A DNA stretch of 64,000 nt from Notospermus geniculatus (Eukaryota > Nemertea > Pilidiophora > Heteronemertea > Lineidae). Where the stretch lies: positions 31,385 to 95,384 of the forward strand of contig NMRB01000410.1 of assembly GCA_002633025.1 (NCBI GenBank), written 5' to 3'. The notes beneath the pieces are model-generated. The model saw only the letters and a program-made list of their open reading frames with translations. It had not been told where the DNA came from and did no database searches. Positions 24,433-35,775 of the stretch are shown one piece after another. Made by a program: the position numbers and the translations under genes. Position 1 is the first letter of the stretch. Every line of letters starts with the position of its first letter.

Positions 24433-24590
24433 GGATCCTAGCTACGATAGAGGGCAGCACACCGAAACCAGGTCCTATACAATGGACGCCTTTTGTGTGG
24501 GAAATTGATCAAGACCGGGATGTCAGTTTGATTTCAATAGTTTTAACCACTAGTGACACCTATTGAGGCAGTGGGCTAGGGTCTTCATTC
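24433..24590. mobile_element. Copy-specific MITE, GGGGATCCTAGC family
   Basis: It starts ATGGGGATCCTAGCTACG and ends GGGCTAGGGTCTTCATT. The left copy near 20004 reads straight through (GGCTCAGTTCGCAGAG). Confidence 0.75.
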
Positions 24591-25484
24591 GCAGAGATCA
24601 CTTTGCGACTTGGTGTGTTACGGCACTTGCCCAAAAGACTTGCACATTTACATACGGATAGAACTCTTCCTCTAATCGACCATCATGATTCGTATCTTAA
24701 GTCGAAGATACATGTACTGCCTTTTACCATTGATGGTCCTCCTGTAATGATCGGTGGGAGTATGCTTAGTTGAGGTAACAGCTGTACTACACACTGCAGT
24801 GTACTTGGCAGTACACGATAGAGCTATTCCTTCAATCGACTATGTCCCCGCTGATGGCCATGAATAAACCTACAGCCTTTTACCAGCGGAGCGCACCGAC
24901 AAATCCTCGTTGGTCTCATCTTCTTATGAATCTATTGATACAACGGTCGTATGAATGTTTTATGGGCGCCTGGGGCTGACGATTGCCGGGTTTGCCGTTG
25001 ATAAGGACATGGCTAACTAGCTAGGTCATGAAATAAACATGGACTATTGTCTACTGAACGCAACTGCTTTTGCTGTCGACGGTCGATTGATAGATATCGT
25101 TCCATCAGCGTAGTGGTAATCTCAGAGTAAATGGTTCTTCTGCGCTGTCTTGCCAACATAATGGGTCACTAGAGGGCGCCTTGAGGACATCAAGTCTTCA
25201 CCTAACAGGGTTATTTCATTCACATTCTGAGACTGAAGCCGCCGAGACTTCGTCGGTACCAGTGTTGTTCACGTTGGCGAGTCCGGTGTGACAGCAATCA
25301 AGTCCTCCTGGAAGCAAAGTCCGAGGCCTCTGTCCGATCAACCCGCAGGTTTCCTTTGTGAAAGATTATGTCACTAGCCCTGACCAACACCTTTACAAAG
25401 CCATGCGGACTTACATCCCTAGGATGTTGGTCCCTGTCACACCGGCATAAGAATGGTGGAGAGTCTTCCAAAAAAAAACCCTTA

Positions 25485-25614
25485 GGCTTCCTGTACATAG
25501 AAGTATACGGTATACGAAAACACCGGTTAACAAAGGCATTCCGAGGATTCACCACTGTGAAGCCATTGTTAACCGGCGCTTTCGTATACCGTATACTTCA
25601 ATGTAAAGGAAGCC
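25485..25614. mobile_element. Copy-specific MITE with TTA duplication
   Basis: The termini GGCTTCCTGTACATAGAAGT and ACTTCAATGTAAAGGAAGCC are flanked by TTA at 25482-25484 and 25615-25617. The left copy has CCCTAAAGCG at the same point. It belongs with the family at 53457-53837. Confidence 0.85.
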
Positions 25615-26600
25615 TTAAGCGCCAACGCGACCGTCTATCCTTTCGTTCGGTGACACTGTTTTTGTGGCATCGCAAATTGGGATTGGCGTTCGTGTTGGCG
25701 TTTCGGAGACTTCCGTCTCATCTGAAGGAATGGTGTTGCTTGGGAATTGGAACGTCTTCCGGCTAAAAACACCTTCGGTTACAGTACTCTTGTGGAAGAA
25801 GTGGTAGCCTTAAGAACGAATGTCCCTGGTCCAAAAGCCAAATATTGTAAAGGTTCGTTTTGGTCGGCAACCACCGTATCCATCAGTATTGAATACTGCG
25901 GAGCGACAAGCGGAAAATAGTTGCCTGATGGCGTCCCTAAAATAAGCAAAGGAAAGTGTTTGGCTGAGCGGCACCTGAATCCTGTCTGGGTATTGTTTGC
26001 GAGAATATGGCCGTCCATTGTCGAAACATGAGAGAAACCGATAAGTTTGTCAGAGATAGCACTCTATTTGTTGTATCCTCTTCCTCTTGGCCGATGATGT
26101 TAATTTCGAAACCACCATCCAGGCCTGTTTGACGTCATTGGCACTCTGGTCATATGCGCGAAGCCTCTTGTCCATGCTTGTCAAGGAAATAAAAAACATA
26201 GACAGCTTTCTGAGGTTGACACCTGATAGTTCTGATTGGCTGAGAGTAATGGCGAAAAACGAACGCCTACCCTGGACAACTCTTGACAAACCTGAGAAAA
26301 AAGCCTATAGGGCCGGGTATAATCCGATGAAACCGCGGTGTTTGCTCCTTATCAGCCTGCTAGAAGACAAAACTCGTTCGCGTCACTCGTGTCTCGTCCA
26401 TGTTGCATCGTTATTTAATCCTTACCCGTCTTCTTTCGTTCTGTCAGGTTTTAGCCCCGGCTATCATCAGGTGACAACAGGCCATTATCTCTTCTGCATG
26501 ATGACAGGCAAGGCCACCTGATGGAAGAGATTGCTTTGGCAGGGATGGCGAGTAGTTTATTACACTGAATGGTTACAATAGAACCTGTCATCAGTACGAT

Positions 26601-27554
26601 GGGGACCCATCACTGTCACGGGATTATAACAAGCAGTGACCATCGCAAGGTCTATACTACACTGTATCTGCATTTGCGACATTCTCGTTTGCATACCTGC
26701 AGACCCTCTAAGTGCCGGTCGGTCTACAGATGGTCTTTGGTCACCTTCCTACGGCATACGAATATACTTGCAGGCCTCCTAAAAACGACCTAGAGATGGT
26801 CTTTGGTGAACTCCCTGGAATCCATTTAAGAGACGATTTAGAGTGTGGCTTTGATTGCCTTCCAACTGAAAACCACGAGCCAAGTCCGTCAAATACAGGA
26901 AAACAAGCAACGAAACGTATTCTTGCTATGAAAATTGTTGGGTATGGGGAGCCCAATCTAGGCTCAAAGTCTTCGAACAGGGTCAAGTCTTCTACTTGAA
27001 TGTTTTAGCAAGAAAGATTTTTTTTCAAAAGTGGTCGGAAGATGGCCAGGAAGGATAAAAAGTCATCACAGTAATTTTGCGACAGAGAACTTTTTCGCCG
27101 CTTAACCACCAGCGCAAGAAAACTCTCTTGTCGAGGATCTTCAGCCTCTCCCGTGCATTCTTTCTTAGATTAGCTGTTGGTCTGAAGATTGTCGGAGCCA
27201 CGGAGATTGTCTCGTCTAGCAGCTGTAAGGTTTTCTGGCTGTGCATGTAATAATCTCTCTCGTGACAGCATTCGTATGCGCTACGGATCTCATTATCCGG
27301 TAAAGCCGCCGGTTGGTTTCTTTTGAAATTGGCTCTGCGATGAAACCAGTCGTACAAAAAGTATCTGTGCTATACGACACTGCTTGTCTAAAACCCGCTG
27401 TACACATGATTAGAAATGTTTGTGGCGAGTTGCCACGCCATCGTAGACTAAAACGTAACATTTTCTTCTCGTGAGCTGCAGAAGGTCTATCTTCGTCTGC
27501 AAGCAACCTTCCTGACGTAAAATCAAACCTCGTTGATTTCGGTTATTGCCGCTT
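26601..27554. other. Unassigned, weak coding-like frame on minus strand
   Basis: A minus-strand frame (27025-27357) has a reasonable amino-acid composition but no clear splice sites or family. I could not assign it. Confidence 0.3.
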
Positions 27555-28035
27555 TCAACTAGTTAACTTCTTGTACTTGCTTTTAACAAGTTTCCACTAC
27601 TTCTTGTAGTTGCTTTCAACAAGTTCCGCCTGCTTCTTGGAGCTGCTTTCGTAGTTGCTTCTAACAAGTTCCCAGTGCTCCTTGTAGTTCTCTCGACAGG
27701 TCCAACTGCTTCTTGTAGTTGCTTTCAACAAGTTTTTACTGCTTTTTGTTTTGCTTTCAACAGGTTCCCACAACTTCTTTTAGTTGTTTCCAACAAGTTC
27801 TCACTGTTTCTTGTAGTTGTATTGAACAAGTTCTCACTGCTTCTTGTGGTTGGTTTCAGCAAGTTCCTATATGTACTTCTTGTGGTTGGTTTCAGCAAGT
27901 TCCTATACTACATGTACTTCTTGTGGTTGCTTCCAACAAGTTCCCACTGTTTCTTGTGGTTGGTTTCAACAAGTTCCTACGACATGTACTTCTTGTGGTT
28001 GCCTTCAACAAGCTCCCACTGCTTCCTGTCGTTGC
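27555..28035 (+). repeat. Minisatellite, 33-bp unit
   Basis: About 14 units of AACAAGTTCCCACTGCTTCT + TGTAGTTGCTTTC. Because 33 is a multiple of 3, all three plus frames remain open through parts of it. That explains the overlapping Phe/Ser/Val-rich frames at 27675-28177. Confidence 0.85.
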
Positions 28036-28114
28036 TAGACCCATCAAACGTGGAGGATATATTCCGTCGTGTGCGGGCCTGACATCAACTGCAGTCGAAG
28101 AGCAACCTCAGCAA

Positions 28115-28489
28115 ATGGCTCGCGGGGTTTGTTGTGGCGCCATGACAGTTGGTCCTCGATATCAAGCGCCATTTTGAGAAAAAGGCGAAAGAAGGATTTT
28201 TGTTTAATGGGAAATGCATTAGGCAGCTAAACTTCGGAGGCGTATTCTGCAAAATCTGCCGCTTCGAAATCAATGTGAATAGTACAAGATGTACATTTTG
28301 ACCGACTGAATTTGAAAATGTCATTAATCCATTTTAACAAATTTTTAATGGAACCTCGTCCCCAGGTGCACGTTCGCATATTTGCATAGGTTTTGCCTAT
28401 GACTGGAGCACGGTTTTGCCTGGAGGCTAGATTCACTCTCTATGGGAGGTACCATCAAAAATCAAAACAAACCCCGCGAGCCATTTGCT
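28115..28489. mobile_element. MITE with 22-bp inverted termini
   Basis: CAAATGGCTCGCGGGGTTTG at the left end is repeated in reverse complement at the right end. It is about 375 bp and non-coding. Confidence 0.7.
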
Positions 28490-29785
28490 TTAAACTCGAG
28501 GTCGTTGCCCCTCTCAAGATAAGATAAGTCTAGACTTCTTTTGTCTTTGAGTAATGATCAATGAACATTGGTAGGTTTTCCTATTCCGTCCTTTTATTGA
28601 ACCGACGTTGATATTCGCCTTACCTTCACAGCATAGACACCATTTGTGTTTGTGTCAGCACAATTATCAGATATTTGGTGTTATTGAGACCATATCCAAT
28701 TCGTATAGTTCCATATTGATGTTTTTCCGGCTCGGCGGGTGTCGATAACTCATTCTTTGTCGGAAGGAAGCCGTTTGCGTGATGCCCGCGGGAGCACCTG
28801 GCGCCTGGTCACGAAGAAACTATCCTGCATAGATCTTCATTTAGCTGGGAAGTTGTGAGGATAAGGTCGATGGAGGTTGTTTACGTTGCAAATATCAACG
28901 GTATATGTATCTGTTATGATTCCCGTGTGAGTATTTGGTTGTGTGTAAGGACGCTAGTACGGTCCCATCTCACTCATCCTATGACTCATGTATATGATAT
29001 TTTATTTGAGTAGGCGAAGAAAAATGCGGCAATCTTATAAAAAATTCAGGCGAATAAGGACGGCTCTTAATAAACATTGCATGAAAAAAAGGAATTTTCT
29101 TCGTACTGTACGTCGCACGGTTCTATATTATGAGAAAAGTTTTAGTTCCATACTGGAAAGGTACTTTTTTTACTTTTCACGAATTTGCATGATAAAATTT
29201 GCGTTGTGCTGATGAACAGAACACAGCCGTTGATTCTCTCTTAAAAAACAATAGGGAGCACCATTTGGTCACATGATGACTTATAGAGCAGAGGTGACAC
29301 CTATAGAGGCTCATTGTTCGAGAGATGCGGTTCACCAAGCACGGTCAATCACACCTTGAATCGTCATGAATAATAGGTGGCATCTGTGTACTATCAGTTC
29401 AAACCCACGCGTATATTCTCGCGTGGTTTGCTTCACCGTTGTTTCCCCATTCGAGCATGTCCGGAATCGTCCGTACAATGCCCGATTTATGCTATCGCTA
29501 GCCTCCACGTAAGACTAAGTTCTTATCAGTTATGTTATTCTAGTATTTTGTTCCTTGTTGCATCGTAAGAAAGTCTTACGAATCCCCTAGAAAGCTGTAA
29601 AGAAACGGCTTCAAACACTGATATCGTAGCTTCAAAGAAAGATCGTATGGGATAAGAGGCTTAGATGCAGTTGTGATAAGTGATTGAAGACGTAGTGATT
29701 ATAGGAAGACATACTCAGCATCTTGCCGATATGCAACTGTGAGATTTTTTTTTCACCGTTAACGGTTGAAGGCATGGTGAACCCG
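28490..29785. other. Non-coding, no gene recognised
   Basis: No exon or RNA gene supported. Confidence 0.4.
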
Positions 29786-30672
29786 CTATTGGGCGGCGCT
29801 GTGAGCGGTTGTTCCTTTTTTCGACGTTTCGTCCCTGTTGCACTGTAGTCCACGTCCTTATGTCGTTCTGCGGAAACTTCGTGTTAGAGCAAATCTGAAG
29901 CCAGGTTTAGAACCCTTGGTTACCCAGCTTTCAGAAAAGTCATGTTGCCAAAAAAATCTTTTGCTGGCAACAACCGCTGTGGCGATTTGAATTTTGGGAA
30001 CTGACTTCATCATTGGACGCCGATGGACGCAACGACTGAACTTTGTACAGGAGAATGGGAGACGATGTACAGCTAACTTTGGAACGGTTGGATTTACACC
30101 CCATAAATGCATTATCAACAGATAGAAACATTGTACCTCGGAATCAAGTGAGCCTATTCTTTGGAGTTTTTAAGCAGCTACGTAATTGGAACTGGCTTTT
30201 TATATATTTGACCCATTTTTGAGGTAATTTGTTATAAACGTCGTCTCTTATTACATAACAACTGAAAACAATCAAGGATATGCCTATCAGATTCCGAGGC
30301 ACCATATTTCTATCTGTTGATAATACATTTATGAGATGTAAATCAAACCGTTCAAAAGTTAGCTGTACATCGTCTCCCATTCTCCTGTACAAAGCTCAGT
30401 TGTTGCGTCCATCGGCGTCCAATGATGAAGTCAGTTCCCAAAATACAAAACGCCCTAGCGGTTGTTGGCAGCAAAAGATTTTTTGGGCAAAATGACTTTT
30501 CTGAAACCTGGGTACCCAAGGGTTCTAAACCTGGCTTCAGATTTGCTCCAACACGATGTTTCCGCAGACCGACATACGGATGTGGACTACTGCTCAAGGA
30601 CGTCGTGACGTGTCGTTTTCGATTGCTTTTGCTCAGTTTTTGACGTCTTCGGTACCACCGCTCGCAGCGCCC
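29786..30672. mobile_element. Large inverted repeat, about 380-bp arms
   Basis: 29786-30157 and 30285-30672 are diverged reverse complements around a spacer of about 130 bp. Landmarks in both arms are CGCAACRACTGAGCTTTGTAC-like, GAGAATGGGAGACGATGTAC and ACCTGGCTTCAGATTTGCTC. The outer ends read GGGCGGCGCTGTGAGCGGT and ACCGCTCGCAGCGCCCCC. Mirror-image frames in the arms are a by-product. Confidence 0.8.
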
Positions 30673-31385
30673 CCGTCGGGATAAAACGTTATGCGGGCTA
30701 CGCTCATTGGTTTATGATTAGCAAATGCGGCAGAGCACAGACCCATGCGAGGGTTTACGATACAAATGACATCATTGTCTCTTATCTGCGCGGGACTTGA
30801 GTATACAAAGTGTGCTCGTCGACAAGGATTGCTCATGTTCATTTTATCAAGAGAATAATGAGAGGAAATATCATAAACTAATCAGCTGTGATATCTGAAC
30901 TCGAGCTAAATTCGTCACATGCCTAGAATATCAAAGAACGTGCACGTACATTAGTTTTGATCTGAATAAGGTTCGTCTTCACTAAGGGGTGATGTAATTC
31001 CCTTTTACGCTGATTCAAATTCATGTTCTTTGGTTCGTTAGCTTTATGTGCGCTGAGGATTTACCCAGCCTGCTTGTCTGTTACGTGATATAGAGATATA
31101 GATACAGAAAGACAAATGCTTATTGATTTATCCTTTGGTAAAAGTTTTTACTAATGGAGAACGAGGTTTAAAAATGGTAACTTTATATTTTGTGCTCCGA
31201 GTCGAACGCGGTTCTTGAATCGGATGATTGGAATTAGAGATGTACCTCAAGCAGAAAGTAATCGAATACATAAAACCGCTGGCGAGGAATCCTTATTCAG
31301 GGTCGTATGTACTTAAAGCAGAAATGACGGTGTCTGTCAATATGTAAAATGAGACTTTGAGTCTCTGCAATGAAGAGACACAATG
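30673..31385. other. Non-coding, no gene recognised
   Basis: No supported feature. Confidence 0.4.
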
Positions 31386-31502
31386 GGCCCGATTTCACAA
31401 AAGGTGTTTAAGACTTAAACGCGTGTAACTTCGTCAAATGCATGGTGGAAGTGCGTGCATTTAATGAAGTTACACGCGTCTAAGTTTGTGAAATCGGCCC
31501 AA
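31386..31502. mobile_element. Hairpin MITE, GGGCCCGATTTCACAAA ends
   Basis: The arms TGGGCCCGATTTCACAAA and TTTGTGAAATCGGCCCA enclose CGCGTGTAACTTC / GAAGTTACACGCG. The same left terminus begins the element at 50942. Confidence 0.75.
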
Positions 31503-31609
31503 TGTTTCGTGTTACCTCGTATATTCTCAGTCTGAATGAATGCAGGCTCTCTCTGCAGCCAAGTTAGGTACGTGAACAAAACCAGACGCTACCAAGTGGT
31601 ACGAGTAAA

Positions 31610-32080
31610 AATACTAAGAGAGCCAATAAGAAAGGTACGTGTATACAGAAAACCATGGCCGACAAAGCTAGAGAGGGCTTTGTGTACAAAACACATACAT
31701 GTACATGGACAAGAAAAGTACGCGACTGTACAGAAAAAAACATAGCCAAGAATGCTATATAGGACTTTTTGTACAAGACACGTACACAGCCAAGAAAAGT
31801 ACGTAACTGTACAGAAAAAACATAGCCAAGAAAGGAAGGGCTTCGTGTACAAAACACATACACAGCGAAGAAAGGTTGGGCTTCGTGTTCAAAACACATG
31901 CACAGCTAAGAAAGGAAGGGCTTCGTGCACAAAACACATACACAGCTAAGAAAGGTTGGGCTTCGTGTTCAAAACACATACACAGCTAAGAAAGGAAGGG
32001 CTTCGTGCACAAAACACATACACAGCCAAGAAAGGTAGGGCTTCGTGTACAAAACACATACACAGCCTACACAAACAAAA
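31610..32080 (+). repeat. Minisatellite, 40-bp unit
   Basis: Regular units AGCCAAGAAAGGAAGGGCTT + CGTGTACAAAACACATACAC run from about 31824 to 32067, with degenerate units upstream. Confidence 0.85.
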
Positions 32081-32524
32081 CCAGAGGTAGCCAAGAAAGC
32101 TACATGCCAGGCAAACGTCCCCCAGGTCGACGGAGCCTGATTTTCTTTCTTTCCGAGGCCACTTACCCATGATTTATCACGGATATCGATGTCTCTAAAA
32201 TGATATATCGTGTCTCATGTACGTGGTCTTATAAGTAAGTGAGCAATAACTTTGAAGAAATTAATGGCTTTCCGAGTCTACTCAATTGCGGACATCTCTC
32301 CAAGGTGCATTTAAGGGAAGGTTTACGGAAATAGACGAGAGTGCGAGCAGTTTCTTTCTAAGATGCGTTATCCCAGCCTGTATTCATGGTTAAAGATAAT
32401 AGCCAATGGGGACTGGTGTATTTTACTGTGGTTGGTGTGTTACGTGGGGTTATCAGACCATGAAATGTACATGTATCTGAAAAGAAGCGGGCCAATGAAG
32501 GTTGCTTGTTGAAGCTCAGGTCCA

Positions 32525-32840
32525 AACCTCCATAAACTTATACCACAGCCTCCGTAAAATTATACCACAATCTCCGTAAAGTTATACCACAACCTCCGTA
32601 AAGTNACCACAGCCTCCGTTAAGTTATACCACAGCCTCCGTTAAGTTATACCACAACCTCCGTTAAGTTATACCACAGCCTCCGTAAAGTTATGCCACAA
32701 CCTCCGTAAATATATGCCACAATCTCCGTAAAGTTATACCATATTAACCTCCGTAAAGTTATACCACATTAACCTCCGCAAAGTTATGCCACATTAACTT
32801 CCGTAAAGTTATACCACATTAACCTCCGTAAAGTTATGCT
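32525..32840 (+). repeat. Minisatellite, 22-bp unit
   Basis: About 14 units of CCTCCGTAAAGTTATACCAC + AA, drifting to a 25-bp form (ATTAACCTCCG...) at the right end. One undetermined base lies in the array near 32605. Confidence 0.9.
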
Positions 32841-33436
32841 AGGAGGATGGCGGACGTCTTATATGGGCCATTAAGGAGACAGTCCAACAAAGTAGCCCTC
32901 TCTGGCTTTCTCATCCTCGTGGTTCGCCATCTAATAAATGATGGACAAAGACTAATCAATGCCGTATGCATTTTCCTTATTACGAGAGTAGGTCTGCAGG
33001 CGAACCAAAGACACGGTGACCATCGGCGCATAATACAGTTCCATCTCCAATAATGGGCATAACGGACCCATCAGCAAGCAGTATGCGATGTTTCTTTCAA
33101 CTCATCAGCCGGTTTAGCCTAAGGTTATATATCAAACAACGGCTATGGAATATAGACTGGGCAGTAATAGCTGGTCCACTGATCTGTGTAGACCATGTAC
33201 GAGTGAGGCAATGTTGGTTTGGCAGATTGCTATTGATCAAAGGCATTGTCCACTCTCGGAATATGGCTCGACAAATTGCTCCGGCGACTACTTCATGGAC
33301 TGTGGTCTTCAAGCCTATCAACTTTGGAACCCGACGGCTTAAGGGCTCGATGCTCGGTAGGTCTTCCCTGACTCTTGGTCAGTCTTCGGGAAAACACTAA
33401 GTGGCCTAATACATGAGGTAATGTAGGCCTGCATCA
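32841..33436. other. Unassigned low-stop region
   Basis: Open frames occur on both strands (33053-33400 plus, 33097-33321 minus). A minus-strand stretch near 33190-33215 reads VYTDQWTSYY, which faintly recalls the DDE region of ISXO2/Merlin-type transposases. The flanking motifs are missing and the frame is broken, so this is only a lead. Confidence 0.2.
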
Positions 33437-33760
33437 GGAGATGGTTGCTACCACAAATGTCCCTGTTGCCAGTGCGTCCTTTAGCATATCATGTAAGATC
33501 GAGAGAGCTATGGTGCATCTTGAATTTTTAAATTTCCACTTCTTATCTACGAAGTGGAAACGAAAGATAAATTTCAAAGTTTAATATACACCGTACGTGT
33601 AACTCTATCGGTCTAACGTCATACGCTAAAAGACGCTCTTGCAGCAGGCGATATTTGTGGTACCAACCATCTCCTGAAATACATTTCGTCGTGGAAATGA
33701 AGTCCAATTTCGTATTTCGTACTTCGTGTTTCGTCAGATTTGCGAAACCTCCCTATTTGC
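33437..33760 (+). mobile_element. Truncated copy of the repeat at 40733-41105
   Basis: It shares CCACAAATGTCCC, AGCATATCATGTAAGA, CAGGCGATATTTGTGGTACC and the GAAGTCCAATTTCGTATTTC terminal block with 40733-41105. The left terminal repeat is missing here. It ends GCGAAACCTCCCTATT. Confidence 0.75.
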
Positions 33761-33930
33761 CTCTCCGTGCATCGACTGGCTAGCCAAACGAGTGAACTCA
33801 TGATCTGCTAGCAAACCGGAAAGAGCGTGGGTGGACCCTGGCGAGCTGAAATTATCTCCGAGTATCGCTGTAGTGCAAAACGACGAGACAGCAACGAAGG
33901 GGCCTTATCACAAATAGATTGTGACAGTGG

Positions 33931-34142
33931 CGTAATTACTCAGTTCGCCTTGCTCTGACGACAGGCGACCCGAGGTCAGAGCCAATTCTTTTAAAGACCA
34001 CTTTGGGTTCGGACATCTCAACGGACATGGTACGAATTGGACTACTCGACCGAGCCCCTGGCGTAGAAGTCCTTGGAGATGGGTAACTCAACTTGTTTGA
34101 GTTATGGATGGAGTTGTGGTCAGAGGTTAAGTTGTTCCTCAT
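33931..34142 (-). other. Coding-like Ser/Arg-rich frame, unproven
   Basis: The minus frame contains YPSPRTSTPGARSSSPIRT and SEPKVVFKRIGSDLG before a stop at 33936. The composition looks like a disordered phospho-rich protein tail. No splice acceptor in frame was identified, and it could be chance. It lies downstream of the other coding-like stretch at 34740-35330 on the same strand. Confidence 0.25.
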
Positions 34143-34214
34143 TCATCTTCCGTGCAGGAGTAGTCACTGTCTGATTCTGTAGCGATTACACCCGAACATT
34201 TCATTGGTGAAAGA

Positions 34215-34700
34215 AAGGTTAGCCTTGTTCCGAAGGTACACGCCGGCCGTGGTATTGGTGACCAGCCATGGTGTACCCGCCGGGGCTTGATGAGCCATGG
34301 TGTACAACGGTGCCTGATCAGCCATGGAATACAACGGTGATTGATCAGCCATGGTATACCTATGGTGCTTGATCAGCCATGGTATACAACAGTCCTTGAT
34401 GAGCCCTGGTATACAACGGTGCTTGATCAGCCCTGCCCTGGTATACAACGGTGCTTGATCAGCCCTGGTATACAACGGAGGTTGATCAGCCATGGAGTAC
34501 AATGGTGATTGATCAGCCATGACATACAAAGGTGCTTGATCAGCCGTGGTATACAAAGGTGCTTGATCAGCCATGGTATACAAAGGTGCTTGATCGGCCA
34601 TGGTATATAACGTGCTTGATCAGCCATGCTATAGCCTACAGCGTGCTTGATCAGCCATGGTATACAACGGTGCTTGATCAGCCATGGTATACAAGCTGGT
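34215..34700 (-). repeat. Minisatellite, 27-bp unit
   Basis: About 17 units of GTGCTTGATCAGCCATGGTA + TACAACG. On the minus strand one frame reads a nine-residue repeat, MADQAPLYT, for much of the array. It is entered in the same frame from 34740-34985. A few irregular units break the frame. Confidence 0.85.
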
Positions 34701-34739
34701 ATTTCCTGATAACGGGTAAAATTGTGAGTGGCTTATAAT

Positions 34740-35330
34740 CTCTGCCGGACTTCGGTGGCGATCGGAGAGTTCAACAACGGCATCGCCCGAAGAGGTGCGT
34801 CTGATAATCTGACTCGGCGATCTACCTCTCGACTTGCTGACACTACCCGTATTGTTGGTCACTGTGACATTTCCTAGGTGGTAGACACCACCAGAGGCAA
34901 CTTGAAGCGCACTCTGGACGTACTCGATCTTAGATGCCACCATCTGTCGTGACCAACACCAGTATTTCATTCCCAAAGGAGACACGAGCTCTACCCTGTC
35001 ATTTCAACAAGCATAAGTTGAGCCGTGTCCAACCCATTCAGAGAGAATCTTCAGATTCCCAGTGCGGATTATTAGGTCTGGCGCCTCATCTTTCCAGCAA
35101 GTGACCGTAGACATGCTGAGGCTGTTGCTTGTGGCGTCTATGTGAGATGATGGATCGCTTTCTCAGGATAGGCCATTTGAATAGGTAACCGCATAAGAAC
35201 GAATGCTCGTCTAGCCGCGAGTGGTATTCAGTTTCAGAACAACTAGACGAAACACAATGCTTCTTTACGTTGCCTCCATCGACTGGGAAATTAATGCCTT
35301 TCGGCTTGCATTAGCTGCTGAAATGAAGTT
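34740..35330 (-). pseudogene. Coding-like stretch, exons or gene remnant
   Basis: Minus-strand frames look coding in three adjoining blocks. 35160-35300 includes GINFPVDGGNVKKHC and CSETEYHSRLDEHSFLCGY. 35030-35135 includes STVTCWKDEAPDLIIRTG. 34740-34995 includes GMKYWCWSRQMVASKIEY, GNVTVTNNTGS and RRTSSGDAVVELSD. The blocks are in different frames or split by a stop near 35007, and I could not find splice junctions that join them cleanly. It may be a broken gene, or an extracellular-type protein whose introns I misplace. I do not recognise the family. Confidence 0.3.
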
Positions 35331-35394
35331 TTAATTGGAATTCTAAGCAACCGCATTATAATTTCCACTACCAGAATGGCGCTGCGGAAACCAG

Positions 35395-35775
35395 CACCTG
35401 TCACATCTGACCTCGTCGGTTCGATTCCGTGTAGAACTCGTCCTTCCAAAGGCCCGGGTTCGATTCCCAGTCCTGAACAAGAAAAAAAACACGCTCCCTT
35501 GTGACCTTGAGCAAGTCACTTTGCCTCACTTGCTTTACCCCACCCAGGTGTTAAAGGGGTACCTGGCTGGTAGTGATGGTCTATGTGAATGTTAGTACAA
35601 GAGCGCTGAAATCGGCTGCCGGGACTGTAATACTACCCAGGGAGTGGAGAAATGAAATTGGAATTTAGGAATGTGCCCTATACCCGGGGGAAAATGTTAA
35701 AGCGCCCTTGACACTTCATTGCAGTAAAAGAGCGCTATATAAAAGCTCACATTTTTCACATTTTTTTCCATTGAC
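35395..35775 (+). mobile_element. SINE with conserved central block
   Basis: It has a box-B-like GGTTCGATTCC (twice), then CCTTGAGCAAGTCACTTTGCC, CCACCCAGGTGTTAAAGGGGTACC, a long body, and GAGCGCTATATAAAAG followed by a T-rich end. This is the usual order for tRNA-derived SINEs of marine invertebrates. Confidence 0.65.

Larger units (their letters stand above)
23333..26600 (+). repeat. Right copy of the duplicated segment
   Basis: Collinear with 19307-22048 but longer, because it carries insertions at about 23690-24113, 24433-24590 and 25485-25614. The rest differs by scattered substitutions and small indels. Confidence 0.9.

Noticed and set aside
27025-27357. Coding-like minus-strand frame
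   Set aside because: The composition is plausible but there is no recognisable family, no clear splice junctions and no supporting neighbour exon.
27675-28177. Three overlapping plus-strand frames rich in Phe, Val, Ser
   Set aside because: They are produced by a 33-bp minisatellite that keeps all frames open. No splice or start context.
33097-33321. Possible ISXO2/Merlin-type transposase remnant
   Set aside because: Only a single motif (YTDQWTSYY) is suggestive. The following conserved motifs are missing and the frame is broken.
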